The notes: generated by a model not told the origin, from the sequence alone. A stretch of DNA of 19,283 nt from an uncultured Pseudomonadota bacterium (GCA_900313285.1 OMQP01000009.1:5392-24674), one strand, 5' to 3'. Positions 5,830-14,368 are shown, counted from the stretch's first letter. Made by a program: numbers and translations.

Positions 5830-8139
5830 ATGAGAAAGGTTTTACTTGTTTTATTAAGCATATTTTTATGTATCAACAGTGCTGATACATTGGCTGCTGT
5901 GCGCTCACAAAACACTGCTAATGTGCGTCAAACGACTGCAAAAACACGCACAAGTGCAACAAATCGTTCTGTCTCTTCACGTGCAACAACTGTTATACAA
6001 AGACCAACATCTGCACGAACAACTTCTTCTAAAATTGTCACGGGACGCAGTGCAACAACTGACACAGCACGTTCAGCAACATCAAGCCAACCTTCTCGCA
6101 TAGCGCGTGCTGCTGCAATTGTAAAAACAAGAACTTTCAATTCCAATTACAACACATGTCGTGATGCATATTTCACATGCATGGATCAATTTTGTGCAAC
6201 ACAAAACGAAAACTATCGCAGATGTGTTTGTTCTTCTAAATTGAAAGATATTCAAAACAAAGAAAAACTTTTATCCCAAACTTCCGAATCATTGCAAGAT
6301 TTCGAAAGTTTAAATATAGATATGATTTCTAAAACATCTAAAGAAGTAAAAGCAATGTTGTCTGCATCCGAAGGGGAAAACGCAATAAAAAAAGACACTT
6401 CGGAAAGTTCAACTGTATTAAAAAACATTACAAGTGTTCTTAATAATTCTAAGAAACAATCTTTATCAACCCAGGGAAAATTAGATATCGGCGGTGATAT
6501 AAAACAAATATGGAATACAACAAATTTGATTGGTGGTGCAGATATTGCCAACTTAACTGGTGAAAGCCTTTTTAATGCTGTACACACACAATGTGCCGAA
6601 TTAGTTGCAACATCATGCGAAGGTTCTGATTTCAAAATGGTGTCTTCCGCATACGGTATGTACATAGAAAATGATTGCGCATTACTTGAAAACAATTTGA
6701 ATAACAAAACAACATCAGCAAATGCAGCGATAAGACAAACACGCCACAAAATGCAAGACGCACGACTTGAAAATTACGACGCACATAATTCTGCATCTAT
6801 AAACACATGTATTGCAAATGTCCGTAAAGATATATTGGCAGATACCGCATGTGGTGCTGGATATGTACACTGTCTGGACTTTTCTGGGAAATATTTAAAT
6901 ATCACTACGGGTCAACCAATATATTCTGCTGATTTCTATCAAATAGAAAACCAAATATCATTATCTGGGGACGTGTTGAAAAACAGTAAAAATTCATCTT
7001 TCATATCTATGCTGAATAAAAAACGTTCATTTGCAGAAAAAGATTTAGATTTATGTCGCGACAATGCTGACGAGGTCTGGAATGAATTTATGAGACAAGC
7101 AATTGTTGAAATTTACCAAAACCAACAAAAACGTGTCAAAGAAGTTCAAGAAGAATGTTTACAGGTTGTTAATGAATGCTATTTAAAACAATCAAATTCT
7201 TTGAAATCATTAACAGACAATTCAAAAATAAATATTGGGCAAACGCTAGAATTATCAGAAGAAATGTGTGCAGATAAATTAACAACTTGCAGTAATTTGT
7301 ATGGTGGTGGTTCAGAAGGTCTGGATATTTTAATTGCCACAATGACAGGAATAACCAATGCCACTATTGAACAATCTTGTCCTGATTTGTTAACAGAATT
7401 CTCACAAAAGATATGCGCAGTTCCAGATAGTGATTCTTCACACTCTTACCCATATGGTTGTCGTAAATATGCACCTGGCGAATCACAATATGCAAAATAT
7501 GATTTATGTAACAGAACTCTTATTAATCCATTTTCGCATTCTGAAATTTTAACGACATACAAAACAAATGCGACAAACGAAAATTATTTACAAATGTGCA
7601 TAGAAAGTGATTACATGAAAAAATATAAAAAATGCAAACCAAACCATTATTTATACAATGACGAAGCTTGTGCCAGCGACAACCAACTATGTTATTCTAA
7701 AGATGCAGCAACAGAATGCAGAATTTGTCCCGCTAATGCAATATGTTCTGGTGGCACAGAAGCACCTATGGCATTAAAATCCAATATGCAAAACTTGTAT
7801 AATCAATGTGGTCAATATTATGTTGGCAGTTTATATCAACAGTTTGTAATATATGCATTACAGAACTGCAGACGCCCATCACAAATTTCTGACAAAAATA
7901 ATGCATATGTATTATCAGAAACGCTTTTAATGGAAATAGATAAACAGATACAAAACTTGCGTACTTTGATTGTTTCTTCTTTGTCAAAAGAATGCGATAA
8001 CCAACAAGGAAAATGGGTCGACATTCCATGGGTAGATAAAGATTCAAATGGCGCACACGACAGAAATGGTGATACGTTAAATACAGAATTCTATATTGTC
8101 ACCGGTGCAAATACTTTATGGGGATACTGTAAAAATTAG
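5830..8139 (+). CDS. Secreted cysteine-rich protein, diverged family member
   Basis: A 769-residue exported protein if started at the ATG 5830; an in-frame GTG at 5821 would add three residues. AGGA directly touches the ATG, too close for normal use, so the start is uncertain. The signal peptide is MRKVLLVLLSIFLCINSADTLA. About 85 residues rich in Thr, Ser, Arg and Ala follow, strongly basic. The family signature CX3YX2CMDQFCX9CXCS occupies 110-134. Further family marks are LTGESLF, a Y...I..DC element, and a C-x6-D-x6-C-G-x5-C module in which one cysteine is replaced by Asp. The C-terminal third differs: it has CRICPANAICSGG near 630-642, resembling small cysteine-rich ligand-type repeats, and ends WGYCKN, without the CHVC/CEDI tail of the operon proteins. 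About 31 mature cysteines. Function unknown. Confidence 0.82.
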   Translation: MRKVLLVLLSIFLCINSADTLAAVRSQNTANVRQTTAKTRTSATNRSVSSRATTVIQRPTSARTTSSKIVTGRSATTDTARSATSSQPSRIARAAAIVKTRTFNSNYNTCRDAYFTCMDQFCATQNENYRRCVCSSKLKDIQNKEKLLSQTSESLQDFESLNIDMISKTSKEVKAMLSASEGENAIKKDTSESSTVLKNITSVLNNSKKQSLSTQGKLDIGGDIKQIWNTTNLIGGADIANLTGESLFNAVHTQCAELVATSCEGSDFKMVSSAYGMYIENDCALLENNLNNKTTSANAAIRQTRHKMQDARLENYDAHNSASINTCIANVRKDILADTACGAGYVHCLDFSGKYLNITTGQPIYSADFYQIENQISLSGDVLKNSKNSSFISMLNKKRSFAEKDLDLCRDNADEVWNEFMRQAIVEIYQNQQKRVKEVQEECLQVVNECYLKQSNSLKSLTDNSKINIGQTLELSEEMCADKLTTCSNLYGGGSEGLDILIATMTGITNATIEQSCPDLLTEFSQKICAVPDSDSSHSYPYGCRKYAPGESQYAKYDLCNRTLINPFSHSEILTTYKTNATNENYLQMCIESDYMKKYKKCKPNHYLYNDEACASDNQLCYSKDAATECRICPANAICSGGTEAPMALKSNMQNLYNQCGQYYVGSLYQQFVIYALQNCRRPSQISDKNNAYVLSETLLMEIDKQIQNLRTLIVSSLSKECDNQQGKWVDIPWVDKDSNGAHDRNGDTLNTEFYIVTGANTLWGYCKN

Positions 8140-8143
8140 TCAT

Positions 8144-8176
8144 AAAAAAAACCGATATAAAAATATCGGTTTTTTA
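8144..8176. terminator. Bidirectional terminator between converging genes
   Basis: Stem ACCGATAT (8151-8158), loop AAAA, stem ATATCGGT (8163-8170), extended by an A-run before and a T-run after. It sits between the plus-strand stop at 8139 and the minus-strand clpX stop at 8193 and can serve both. Confidence 0.85.
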
Positions 8177-8192
8177 AAATTATATTTTTTAT

Positions 8193-9455
8193 CTAGGCCA
8201 CCTTTTTGCTTTCTGCATATATTTCCATAGCTGCTTTTTTATTATTAACAACATCAGCATCTATAACAATTTCTTGCAAATCTTTTTTATCAGGTGCTTC
8301 AAACATTGGCTGTAATAAAATCTTTTCCAAAATTGAACGCAAACCACGCGCGCCTGTTTTACGTTCTATAGCCATTTTTGCAATAGCTTTTAAACCATCT
8401 TTTGTAATTGTTAATTTAATACCGTCCATTTCAAGCATCGCAGAATATTGTTTAACAATCGCATTCTTTGGTTCTGTCAAAATTTTAATTAATGCACCTT
8501 CGTCCAAAGGTTGCAAAGTTGTAACAATTGGTAAACGGCCTATTAACTCAGGAATGATTCCAAAACGCACTAAATCACTTGATTGAACATCGTCCAATCT
8601 GTTCTTTTCTTCGCGTTCCTTTTTATCGGATACATCTGCACCAAAACCAATACCTGCGCGTGCAGCAGTACGCGAAGCAATAATTTTATTCAAACCATCA
8701 AATGCACCACCACAAATAAATAAAATCTTGCTTGTATCTAATTGAACAGTTGCTTCGCCTGGGTGTTTACGACCTGCCCCACCAGCCGGTACATTTGCGA
8801 CAGTTCCTTCTATTAATTTTAATAATGCCTGTTGAACACCTTCACCAGACACATCGCGTGTCAATGATGGGTTTTCAGATTTACGTGATATTTTATCAAT
8901 TTCATCAATATAAATAATTCCACGTTGTGCTCGTTCAACATCAAAATTCGCATTCTGTAACAAACGTGTTAATACAGATTCAACGTCATCACCTACATAA
9001 CCTGCTTCGGTTAAAGTTGTTGCATCTGCGATTGCAAATGGAACATCCAGCACTCGCGCCAAAGTTTGTGCAAATAATGTTTTTCCTGTACCAGTTGAAC
9101 CAATCATCAAAATATTTGATTTTTGAATTTCTACATTTGATGCAATCCCAGCACTGTTACGTTTATAATGGTTATACACCGCAACAGATAATGTTCTTTT
9201 GGCCTCATCCTGACCAATTACATATTCATTCAAGAACGCATAAATTTGTGACGGTGTCGGTAATTCAGCAGCATCTTTCTTGATTTGCATTTGTTTATCA
9301 TCTGCCATGATATCATTACACAAATTGATACACTCATCGCAAATACAAACATCACGACCACTGACCAACTTTTTTACTTCATATACAGATTTACCGCAAA
9401 AACTGCAAAATTGTTGCGCATTTTCTGGTGTATTCTGTTTTTTATCGTCACTCAT
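8193..9455 (-). CDS. clpX: ATP-dependent unfoldase subunit ClpX
   Basis: A 420-residue hexameric AAA+ unfoldase that feeds substrates to ClpP. Every key element is present, at positions nearly equal to E. coli ClpX. Zinc-binding Cys17, Cys20, Cys39 and Cys42 form the N-terminal adaptor and substrate domain. Walker A is GSTGTGKT at 119-126, the pore loop GYVG at 152-155, and Walker B IIYIDE ends at Glu185. The RKH loop is at 229-231, the IGF loop that docks on ClpP at 269-271, the arginine finger Arg307 in LIGRLP, and the sensor-2 GAR ends at Arg370. AAGG lies nine bases before the ATG. It is second in a clpP-clpX operon, 25 bases after clpP. Nothing suggests loss of function. In alphaproteobacteria ClpXP degrades cell-cycle regulators; that role here is inferred. 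Confidence 0.98.
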   Translation of the reverse strand: MSDDKKQNTPENAQQFCSFCGKSVYEVKKLVSGRDVCICDECINLCNDIMADDKQMQIKKDAAELPTPSQIYAFLNEYVIGQDEAKRTLSVAVYNHYKRNSAGIASNVEIQKSNILMIGSTGTGKTLFAQTLARVLDVPFAIADATTLTEAGYVGDDVESVLTRLLQNANFDVERAQRGIIYIDEIDKISRKSENPSLTRDVSGEGVQQALLKLIEGTVANVPAGGAGRKHPGEATVQLDTSKILFICGGAFDGLNKIIASRTAARAGIGFGADVSDKKEREEKNRLDDVQSSDLVRFGIIPELIGRLPIVTTLQPLDEGALIKILTEPKNAIVKQYSAMLEMDGIKLTITKDGLKAIAKMAIERKTGARGLRSILEKILLQPMFEAPDKKDLQEIVIDADVVNNKKAAMEIYAESKKVA

Positions 9456-9480
9456 TTTTATAAACCTTGAATTATCAAAA

Positions 9481-10062
9481 TTATTTTCTTGTTAAAATAC
9501 CATCGATCAAACCAAATTTTTTGGCAGCTTCAGCATCCATCCAATTATCACGTTCCATCGCATCAAATATTTCTTTTTCTTTGCGACCGGTAAATTCAGA
9601 CATCTGCTTTATCAATGTTTCTTTGGTATGTTTAAAATTAGCAACATGAATTTCCATATCTGTAACCTGACCCTGGGTCCCAGCTAATGGCTGATGAATC
9701 ATAATCTGGGTATTTGGTAAAACAAAACGTTTACCCTTTTCCCCAGCAGCCAACAAAACAGATCCCATAGATGCGACCAATCCCATGCCAATTGTTGTGA
9801 CCTTTGGTTTAATGTATTGCATTGTATCCATAATTGCCCATCCAGCGTTTACTTCACCCCCAGGCGTATTAAGATACAATGAAATATCAGCATTTGGATT
9901 TTCAGATTCCAAAAACAACAACTGTGCAACAACAGTATTAGCCATTGCTGTATCTATTGGTCCTGAAACCATAACAATTCTGTCACGCAAAAGACGTGAA
10001 TAAATATCAAAAGAACGTTCACCTTTTGGAGATTCTTCTATAACAATAGGTACTAACGACAT
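9481..10062 (-). CDS. clpP: ATP-dependent Clp protease proteolytic subunit
   Basis: A 193-residue serine peptidase that assembles into the double-ring ClpP chamber. The ATG at 10062 is chosen over the upstream in-frame start at 10116 because GAGGA lies seven bases before it and MSLVPIVIEESPKGERSFDI is the usual alphaproteobacterial N-terminus. Extending to 10116 would place the start upstream of a good promoter. The catalytic triad is visible: Ser98 in GLVASMGS, His123 in IMIHQPLAG and Asp172 in MERDNWM. The oxyanion region LNTPGGEV precedes it. Transcribed from its own promoter about 25 bases upstream and followed by clpX. pgk lies 110 bases upstream on the same strand without a clear terminator between, so some read-through is possible. 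Confidence 0.98.
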   Translation of the reverse strand: MSLVPIVIEESPKGERSFDIYSRLLRDRIVMVSGPIDTAMANTVVAQLLFLESENPNADISLYLNTPGGEVNAGWAIMDTMQYIKPKVTTIGMGLVASMGSVLLAAGEKGKRFVLPNTQIMIHQPLAGTQGQVTDMEIHVANFKHTKETLIKQMSEFTGRKEKEIFDAMERDNWMDAEAAKKFGLIDGILTRK

Positions 10063-10086
10063 AATAATATCCTCTTTTTTCACTAA

Positions 10087-10116
10087 ATTATAACACATTT
10101 TATACCGATTCGCCAA
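10087..10116 (-). promoter_or_regulatory. Promoter of clpP-clpX
   Basis: On the minus strand TTGGCG (10111-10116) and a perfect TATAAT (10087-10092) are 18 bases apart, with TGT before the -10 (extended -10). A GAATC site, the GANTC target of CcrM, begins at the last base of the -35. Transcription should start about 10080, leaving a leader of about 18 bases with GAGGA. Confidence 0.65.
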
Positions 10117-10172
10117 TTTTATGATATATAAATATGGATTTTTTACTGATTTACAACCGTGTGTAATCTTTT

Positions 10173-11339
10173 TTATTTAAGTAATGCTTTTACAGCCGGT
10201 AATTCTTTACCTTCGATAAATTCTAAAAACGCGCCACCACCGGTTGAAACATACGTAATATCATCAAAAACGCCACAATCATTTAGTATCGCCACAGTAT
10301 CGCCACCACCAACGACACTTTCAATTTTACCAATTTTTGTAAAATGCGATAAAGAACGTGCTAAATCGAACGATGCACGCCCCCACTTTTCGCCCCATTC
10401 TGCTAAACCAAACGGGCCATTCCAAACAACTGTTTTTGCTGTTTCTAGCAACTGTTTATTCCGCGCAATTGTTTTATCACCATCGTCCATTATCACATCA
10501 TCATCATGAATTTTGTCTGCATCGCGATTTATACGCACTTCGTCTTTTGAAAAAGATTTACCAACACCTTTGTCCAGCGGTAAAAATATTTCACATTTAT
10601 TTTTTTGTGCTAATTCTATTATTTCCAGCGCAACATTAACCATATTTTCTTCGTACAAAGAATTGCCAACAGGTAACCCAAGCGCAAAATTGAAAGTCGT
10701 TCCCATTGCACCACCAACTATAATTTTATCAGCAATCGAAGCCAACTTTTTCAGCACTCCTATTTTTGTTGAAACTTTGCTTCCTCCAATAAAAGCGACA
10801 AATGGACGCAATGGTTTTTCCATAATGTGTGATAAGTTTTTAATTTCTTTTTCTAATAATAATCCTGCAAAAGATGGCAAATATTTTGTAACCCCAACAA
10901 CACTTGCTGCAACACGATGCGATACAGCAAAAGCATCGTTTACATAAACATCAAAACCTTTTGCTAATTCTTTTGCGAACGAATCATCATTTTCTTCTTC
11001 ACCTTTATAAAAACGCAAATTTTCCATCAACACAACATCACCATTGTTCATATTGCTTAAAAAATCTTTTTTTAAACAATCATCAACAAACGGAATATTC
11101 ATATATTCTGCGATTGAACGCAGAGATAAACTTGTGTCTTTTTTTCCTTTCGGTCGCCCAAGATGAGAAATGATAACTACACGCGCACCACTGCCAACCA
11201 AATATTTAATTGTCGGCAAAGATGCATCTATGCGAAATGTTTCTGTTATTTTACCATCAACAATTTGAACATTAAAATCATCACGCAATAAAACGTATTT
11301 TCCATATACATCTATATCTTTGATATTACGCATTTGCAT
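10173..11339 (-). CDS. pgk: Phosphoglycerate kinase
   Basis: A 388-residue glycolytic enzyme transferring phosphate from 1,3-bisphosphoglycerate to ADP. The ATG at 11339 is chosen because AGGA lies nine bases upstream; the ATG at 11333 is too far from it, and the longest in-frame start (11390) lies well inside rnhB. Motifs in order are: DDFNV near the N-terminus; SHLGRPKG; LMENLRFYKGEE; VNDAF followed by SHR; PFVAFIGGSKVSTKIGVL, the usual hinge motif with Ser in place of Ala; GGAMGTTF; NGPFG; the nucleotide-binding GGGDTVA; and STGGGAFLEFIEGKELP at the end. Length is normal. It overlaps the 3' end of rnhB by 14 bases, so it is probably translated by coupling and carries no promoter of its own. 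No gapA or other glycolysis gene is adjacent. Confidence 0.97.
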   Translation of the reverse strand: MQMRNIKDIDVYGKYVLLRDDFNVQIVDGKITETFRIDASLPTIKYLVGSGARVVIISHLGRPKGKKDTSLSLRSIAEYMNIPFVDDCLKKDFLSNMNNGDVVLMENLRFYKGEEENDDSFAKELAKGFDVYVNDAFAVSHRVAASVVGVTKYLPSFAGLLLEKEIKNLSHIMEKPLRPFVAFIGGSKVSTKIGVLKKLASIADKIIVGGAMGTTFNFALGLPVGNSLYEENMVNVALEIIELAQKNKCEIFLPLDKGVGKSFSKDEVRINRDADKIHDDDVIMDDGDKTIARNKQLLETAKTVVWNGPFGLAEWGEKWGRASFDLARSLSHFTKIGKIESVVGGGDTVAILNDCGVFDDITYVSTGGGAFLEFIEGKELPAVKALLK

Positions 11340-11952
11340 TTTTTTCAATCCTTTCCTTAACTGGACGATAAGATTTTCTATAATGTTCATTTATACCATA
11401 TTTATCGATAGCTTGCAAATGTTGTTGCGTTGGATATCCAGCATTCTTTTCCCATTCATATTGTGGATATAATTTGGATAATTCGCACATAATTCTGTCA
11501 CGTGTCACTTTTGCTAATATAGATGCAGCAGCAATAGACAAAGATTTTGCATCACCTTTGACAACACTTTCGCCAACCAAATCTTTAGGCATCTTATTAC
11601 CATCAACCAAACAATATTCTGGTTTGACACTTAATGCATTTGCGGCACGCGTCATCGCAGTTAGTGATGCCTGTAAGATATTTAATTCGTCTATTTCTTT
11701 TGCGCTGCATTGCGCTGTTGCCCAAATTATATCAGGATTATTTGTTATCCAATCATATGCGATATTACGTTGTTTTTCTGTCATCTGTTTTGAATCAGAA
11801 ATTATCGGCATATCATCAAAATCATATTTTTTAAAAATAACCGCACCTGCAACCACTGGCCCACACAATGGCCCACGCCCTGCTTCATCAAGCCCAGCTA
11901 TGATTTTTTTATCACAATTTTTTTCAATAGAAAAATCAGGAACACTTCGCAT
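11326..11952 (-). CDS. rnhB: Ribonuclease HII
   Basis: A 208-residue endonuclease that cuts RNA in RNA-DNA hybrids and at single ribonucleotides in DNA. The acidic catalytic residues are visible as Asp22 and Glu23 in GLDEAGRGPLCGPV, Asp117 in CLVDGNK, and Asp134 in VKGDAKS. The last is followed by the family signature SIAAASILAKVTRDR. The end, NAGYPTQQHLQAIDKYGINEHYRKSY, matches the conserved C-terminal part. The start at 11952 is only four bases after the stop of the lytic transglycosylase gene and has no clear ribosome-binding site, so translational coupling is likely. pgk begins inside its last codons. Confidence 0.97.
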   Translation of the reverse strand: MRSVPDFSIEKNCDKKIIAGLDEAGRGPLCGPVVAGAVIFKKYDFDDMPIISDSKQMTEKQRNIAYDWITNNPDIIWATAQCSAKEIDELNILQASLTAMTRAANALSVKPEYCLVDGNKMPKDLVGESVVKGDAKSLSIAAASILAKVTRDRIMCELSKLYPQYEWEKNAGYPTQQHLQAIDKYGINEHYRKSYRPVKERIEKNANA

Positions 11953-11956
11953 AACT

Positions 11957-13681
11957 TTATAAAGACATCTTATTCGTTATATAATTTTGAACATATTCAT
12001 CTTCACTGTTGTAATATGGCCAATGCCCATCTGCTAATTCCTGTAATGCAGTTAATGGCTGATTAAGGCGCGCGCGATACAACCATAAATTAGACATGAC
12101 ACGTTTAATGTAATTTCTGGTTTCATATGCAGGAAAACTTTCAATGTATAATAATGGATCAGTTGTTGAAAAACTTTTTTCAAATTTAACCAAATTACCC
12201 ATACCTGCGTTATAAGCAACCAGCATCTTTATAATGTTATTTTGTATTAATTGATGTTGTAATAAATCAACAATGTATTGTTGCCCCAAGAACATGTTAT
12301 GTTCAGGATTTGACATATCTATTTCAGATAATTTCACATCATTTTTGCGTGCAACACGTTTCGCGGTTCCTGGCATAATTTGCATAACGCCATTAGCCCC
12401 AGCATTTGATTTTGCATTTGGTTTAAAACCACTTTCTTGTTTTGTGATTGCCAACAACAATGCCCTGTCAATAGACCAGCCCCCCAAAGGTTCCCAATTT
12501 GGTAATGGGTATTGTGCAGAATAAATAATATCATCATTTATTTCTAAAATACCACGATCACGCATAACACCAGAAACTGTAATCGAAACACTTGGCAAAC
12601 CATACAATGAAGACACCGCATTAACAGCATGCAACATTTTATCAGAAGATTTTGATGTAATTAAATATTTTAAATAACGTTCAGCTCTGTCTTTACGTCC
12701 AACCTGAATCAGCGCCAATGCTTTTTTACCATATTTATCTTCACGTAATGTCACAATATCTTCGTCAGAACATTCTTGATCAAAAAATTCATATTCTGGT
12801 GTATCACCCAACATAGTGGATGCCAATGCACCATAAAAAGACATTGGATATGCAGCTGCAATTTTCCAATACTTTTTTGCTTCTGTTTTATCACCATTAA
12901 AATATGCTGCACGCCCTGCCCAGAAAGCAGCTTCGGTTTTACGCGCATTATTAATTTGTGTTAAATCAAGAATTTTTGCAAAATATTTTTGAGATTCGCC
13001 ATATTTTTGTTCTTTGAAATAAATCAAGCCCATAGACCACAAACCATATTCAGATTTAGCATCGCTGGCAACGAATCCCCATTTTTTTGCCAATTCATAT
13101 TCACCGTTTGTATAATAAAGAAAAGACAAACGACCAGCTAATCTTCCATAATCTGCTGATGATAAATTTGATTTCAAAGAAGAACTTTCCAAAATATTAC
13201 GTGCGTTTTTAGACATTCCTGAACGAATAGCACGTTTGAATTTATCTATATTTTTTGTAACTCTGTCACGATATTGTTTTGCAGTCCATGTTTCAGATTG
13301 TGCGGTTTCAATATAATCTTTGCCAGTAAGAATATTTGGTACCACAGGTTTACGAACGGATGCCTGTTTTAGATTTGCTATTTTTGCTAACCTTTCTGCA
13401 CCTGGCATATCATAATATTTATCCATCCATTCTTTTAATTCTGCACCACGTGTATGATATGTTTTTGATATATATCTTTGATACAAAACTTCGTTCATCA
13501 AAGATTTATCGACAATTTGTGATTCTATTTTTTTTGCAGTTTCAATTTTTTCTTTATCTTGCAACATAAATATTTGTGCATATTTTGCAGCATCTTCATC
13601 AGATAAAATATCAACAGATTCAATAGCCCATCCAGACAGTGAGCAAAAAATCGCTATTAAAAAAAATATTATTTTTTTCAT
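11957..13681 (-). CDS. Soluble lytic murein transglycosylase, Slt70-like
   Basis: A 574-residue periplasmic enzyme predicted to cleave peptidoglycan glycan strands, forming 1,6-anhydro ends. The start at 13681 opens a signal peptide (MKKIIFFLIAIFCSLSGWA); an upstream in-frame ATG at 13714 lies inside nrdR and would spoil the signal. The long middle part is alpha-helical with TPR-like repeats (for example LWSMGLIYFKEQKYGESQKYF), as in the superhelical ring of Slt70. The SLT domain is near the C-terminus: ITKQESGFKPNAKSNAGANG with catalytic Glu416, then GVMQIMPGTA, and MLVAYNAGMGNL. The order and spacing fit the family. It starts two bases after the nrdR stop (TGAATATG) and ends four bases before rnhB, so it is part of a tightly packed operon. 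It could be a functional equivalent of slt; the symbol is left blank. Confidence 0.93.
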   Translation of the reverse strand: MKKIIFFLIAIFCSLSGWAIESVDILSDEDAAKYAQIFMLQDKEKIETAKKIESQIVDKSLMNEVLYQRYISKTYHTRGAELKEWMDKYYDMPGAERLAKIANLKQASVRKPVVPNILTGKDYIETAQSETWTAKQYRDRVTKNIDKFKRAIRSGMSKNARNILESSSLKSNLSSADYGRLAGRLSFLYYTNGEYELAKKWGFVASDAKSEYGLWSMGLIYFKEQKYGESQKYFAKILDLTQINNARKTEAAFWAGRAAYFNGDKTEAKKYWKIAAAYPMSFYGALASTMLGDTPEYEFFDQECSDEDIVTLREDKYGKKALALIQVGRKDRAERYLKYLITSKSSDKMLHAVNAVSSLYGLPSVSITVSGVMRDRGILEINDDIIYSAQYPLPNWEPLGGWSIDRALLLAITKQESGFKPNAKSNAGANGVMQIMPGTAKRVARKNDVKLSEIDMSNPEHNMFLGQQYIVDLLQHQLIQNNIIKMLVAYNAGMGNLVKFEKSFSTTDPLLYIESFPAYETRNYIKRVMSNLWLYRARLNQPLTALQELADGHWPYYNSEDEYVQNYITNKMSL

Positions 13682-13683
13682 AT

Positions 13684-14184
13684 TCAGAACAAAGATGTCT
13701 TTGGCAAATTGCAAACGATAGCATCTTCGTCTGCTTCTGGGATTTGGTTAATTATTTTTTTGAAATCAGAAACCTTGGAAAATTTTCTATAAACCGAAAC
13801 AAATCTGATAAAAGCAATAGGATCCAAATTCAACAAAGAATCAGATACCATTTGGCCAACCTGTGCACTGGTCACTGTATCATCAGCACTTTCTGTTTCC
13901 AAACGACGTTGAATAGACGCGACCAATCTTTCGATTTGTTCGTCCCTTACATCACGATTACGACATGCTAATTTAATTGAACGGAATAATTTTTCACGAT
14001 CAAAAGGTTCTGTTTTTCCACTGTTTTTAATAACAATCAAATCGCGCATTTGTATGCGTTCAACAGTTGTAAATTTTGCACCGCATTCATTACAAACACG
14101 ACGACGACGAATAACCGCGTCACCAATATCTGGACGCGAATCCGCTACTCTGCTGTCTGTAGAATTGCAATATGGACATCTCAT
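13684..14184 (-). CDS. nrdR: Transcriptional repressor of ribonucleotide reductase genes
   Basis: A 166-residue NrdR. An N-terminal zinc ribbon has Cys3, Cys6, Cys31 and Cys34 (MRCPYCNST and RRRRVCNECGAKF). An ATP-cone domain follows, recognisable from VIKNSGKTEPFDREKLFRSI and DPIAFIRFVSVYRKF. NrdR senses ATP and dATP and represses nrd operons; no nrd gene is in this window. The ATG at 14184 has only a weak upstream site (AAAGAAC). A poor promoter candidate, TTGAAT (14234-14239) with TATGCA (14211-14216) 17 bases away, could drive it. It is the first gene of the minus-strand run nrdR, slt, rnhB, pgk and is divergent from ccrM across 184 bases. Confidence 0.97.
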   Translation of the reverse strand: MRCPYCNSTDSRVADSRPDIGDAVIRRRRVCNECGAKFTTVERIQMRDLIVIKNSGKTEPFDREKLFRSIKLACRNRDVRDEQIERLVASIQRRLETESADDTVTSAQVGQMVSDSLLNLDPIAFIRFVSVYRKFSKVSDFKKIINQIPEADEDAIVCNLPKTSLF

Positions 14185-14297
14185 AGTTCTTTAAGAGTAG
14201 AAAAAATTCATGCATAAGTAAAGAAGATTTTACATTCAAAAAAATTGCTTTTTTTAAAAAATCAAGTGTTTTTTTTTCATACCGATTCGCTATGTGC

Positions 14298-14326
14298 TTT
14301 TTTATAGGGGCAAAATATGGTAAAAT
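14298..14326 (+). promoter_or_regulatory. Promoter of ccrM
   Basis: An extended -10, TGGTAAAAT (TAAAAT at 14321-14326), lies 17 bases after a run of six T (14298-14303), a weak -35. Transcription would start near 14333. The rest of the 184-base region between nrdR and ccrM holds a GATTC site at 14284-14288 and long A and T runs, and no other clear signal. Confidence 0.45.
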
Positions 14327-14368
14327 GTGTAAAAAGACAGGGACCACAAAGCCCAGAGTGAGAGAAAC

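Noticed and set aside
9481..10116. A longer clpP starting at 10116
   Set aside because: It would begin upstream of the TATAAT at 10087-10092 and adds 18 residues unlike any ClpP; the start at 10062 has GAGGA at the right distance.
10120..10172. Possible terminator between pgk and clpP (GATTACA... TGTAAATC)
   Set aside because: The stem is short and imperfect, and no T-run follows it on the minus strand.
11326..11390. A longer pgk starting at 11390
   Set aside because: The extra 17 residues are encoded inside rnhB and do not match the phosphoglycerate kinase N-terminus; AGGA supports 11339.
11474..11962. A long plus-strand open frame (162 codons) opposite rnhB
   Set aside because: It lies wholly antisense to a clear RNase HII gene, has no ribosome-binding site, and its translation resembles no protein; it is a by-product of the codon bias of rnhB.
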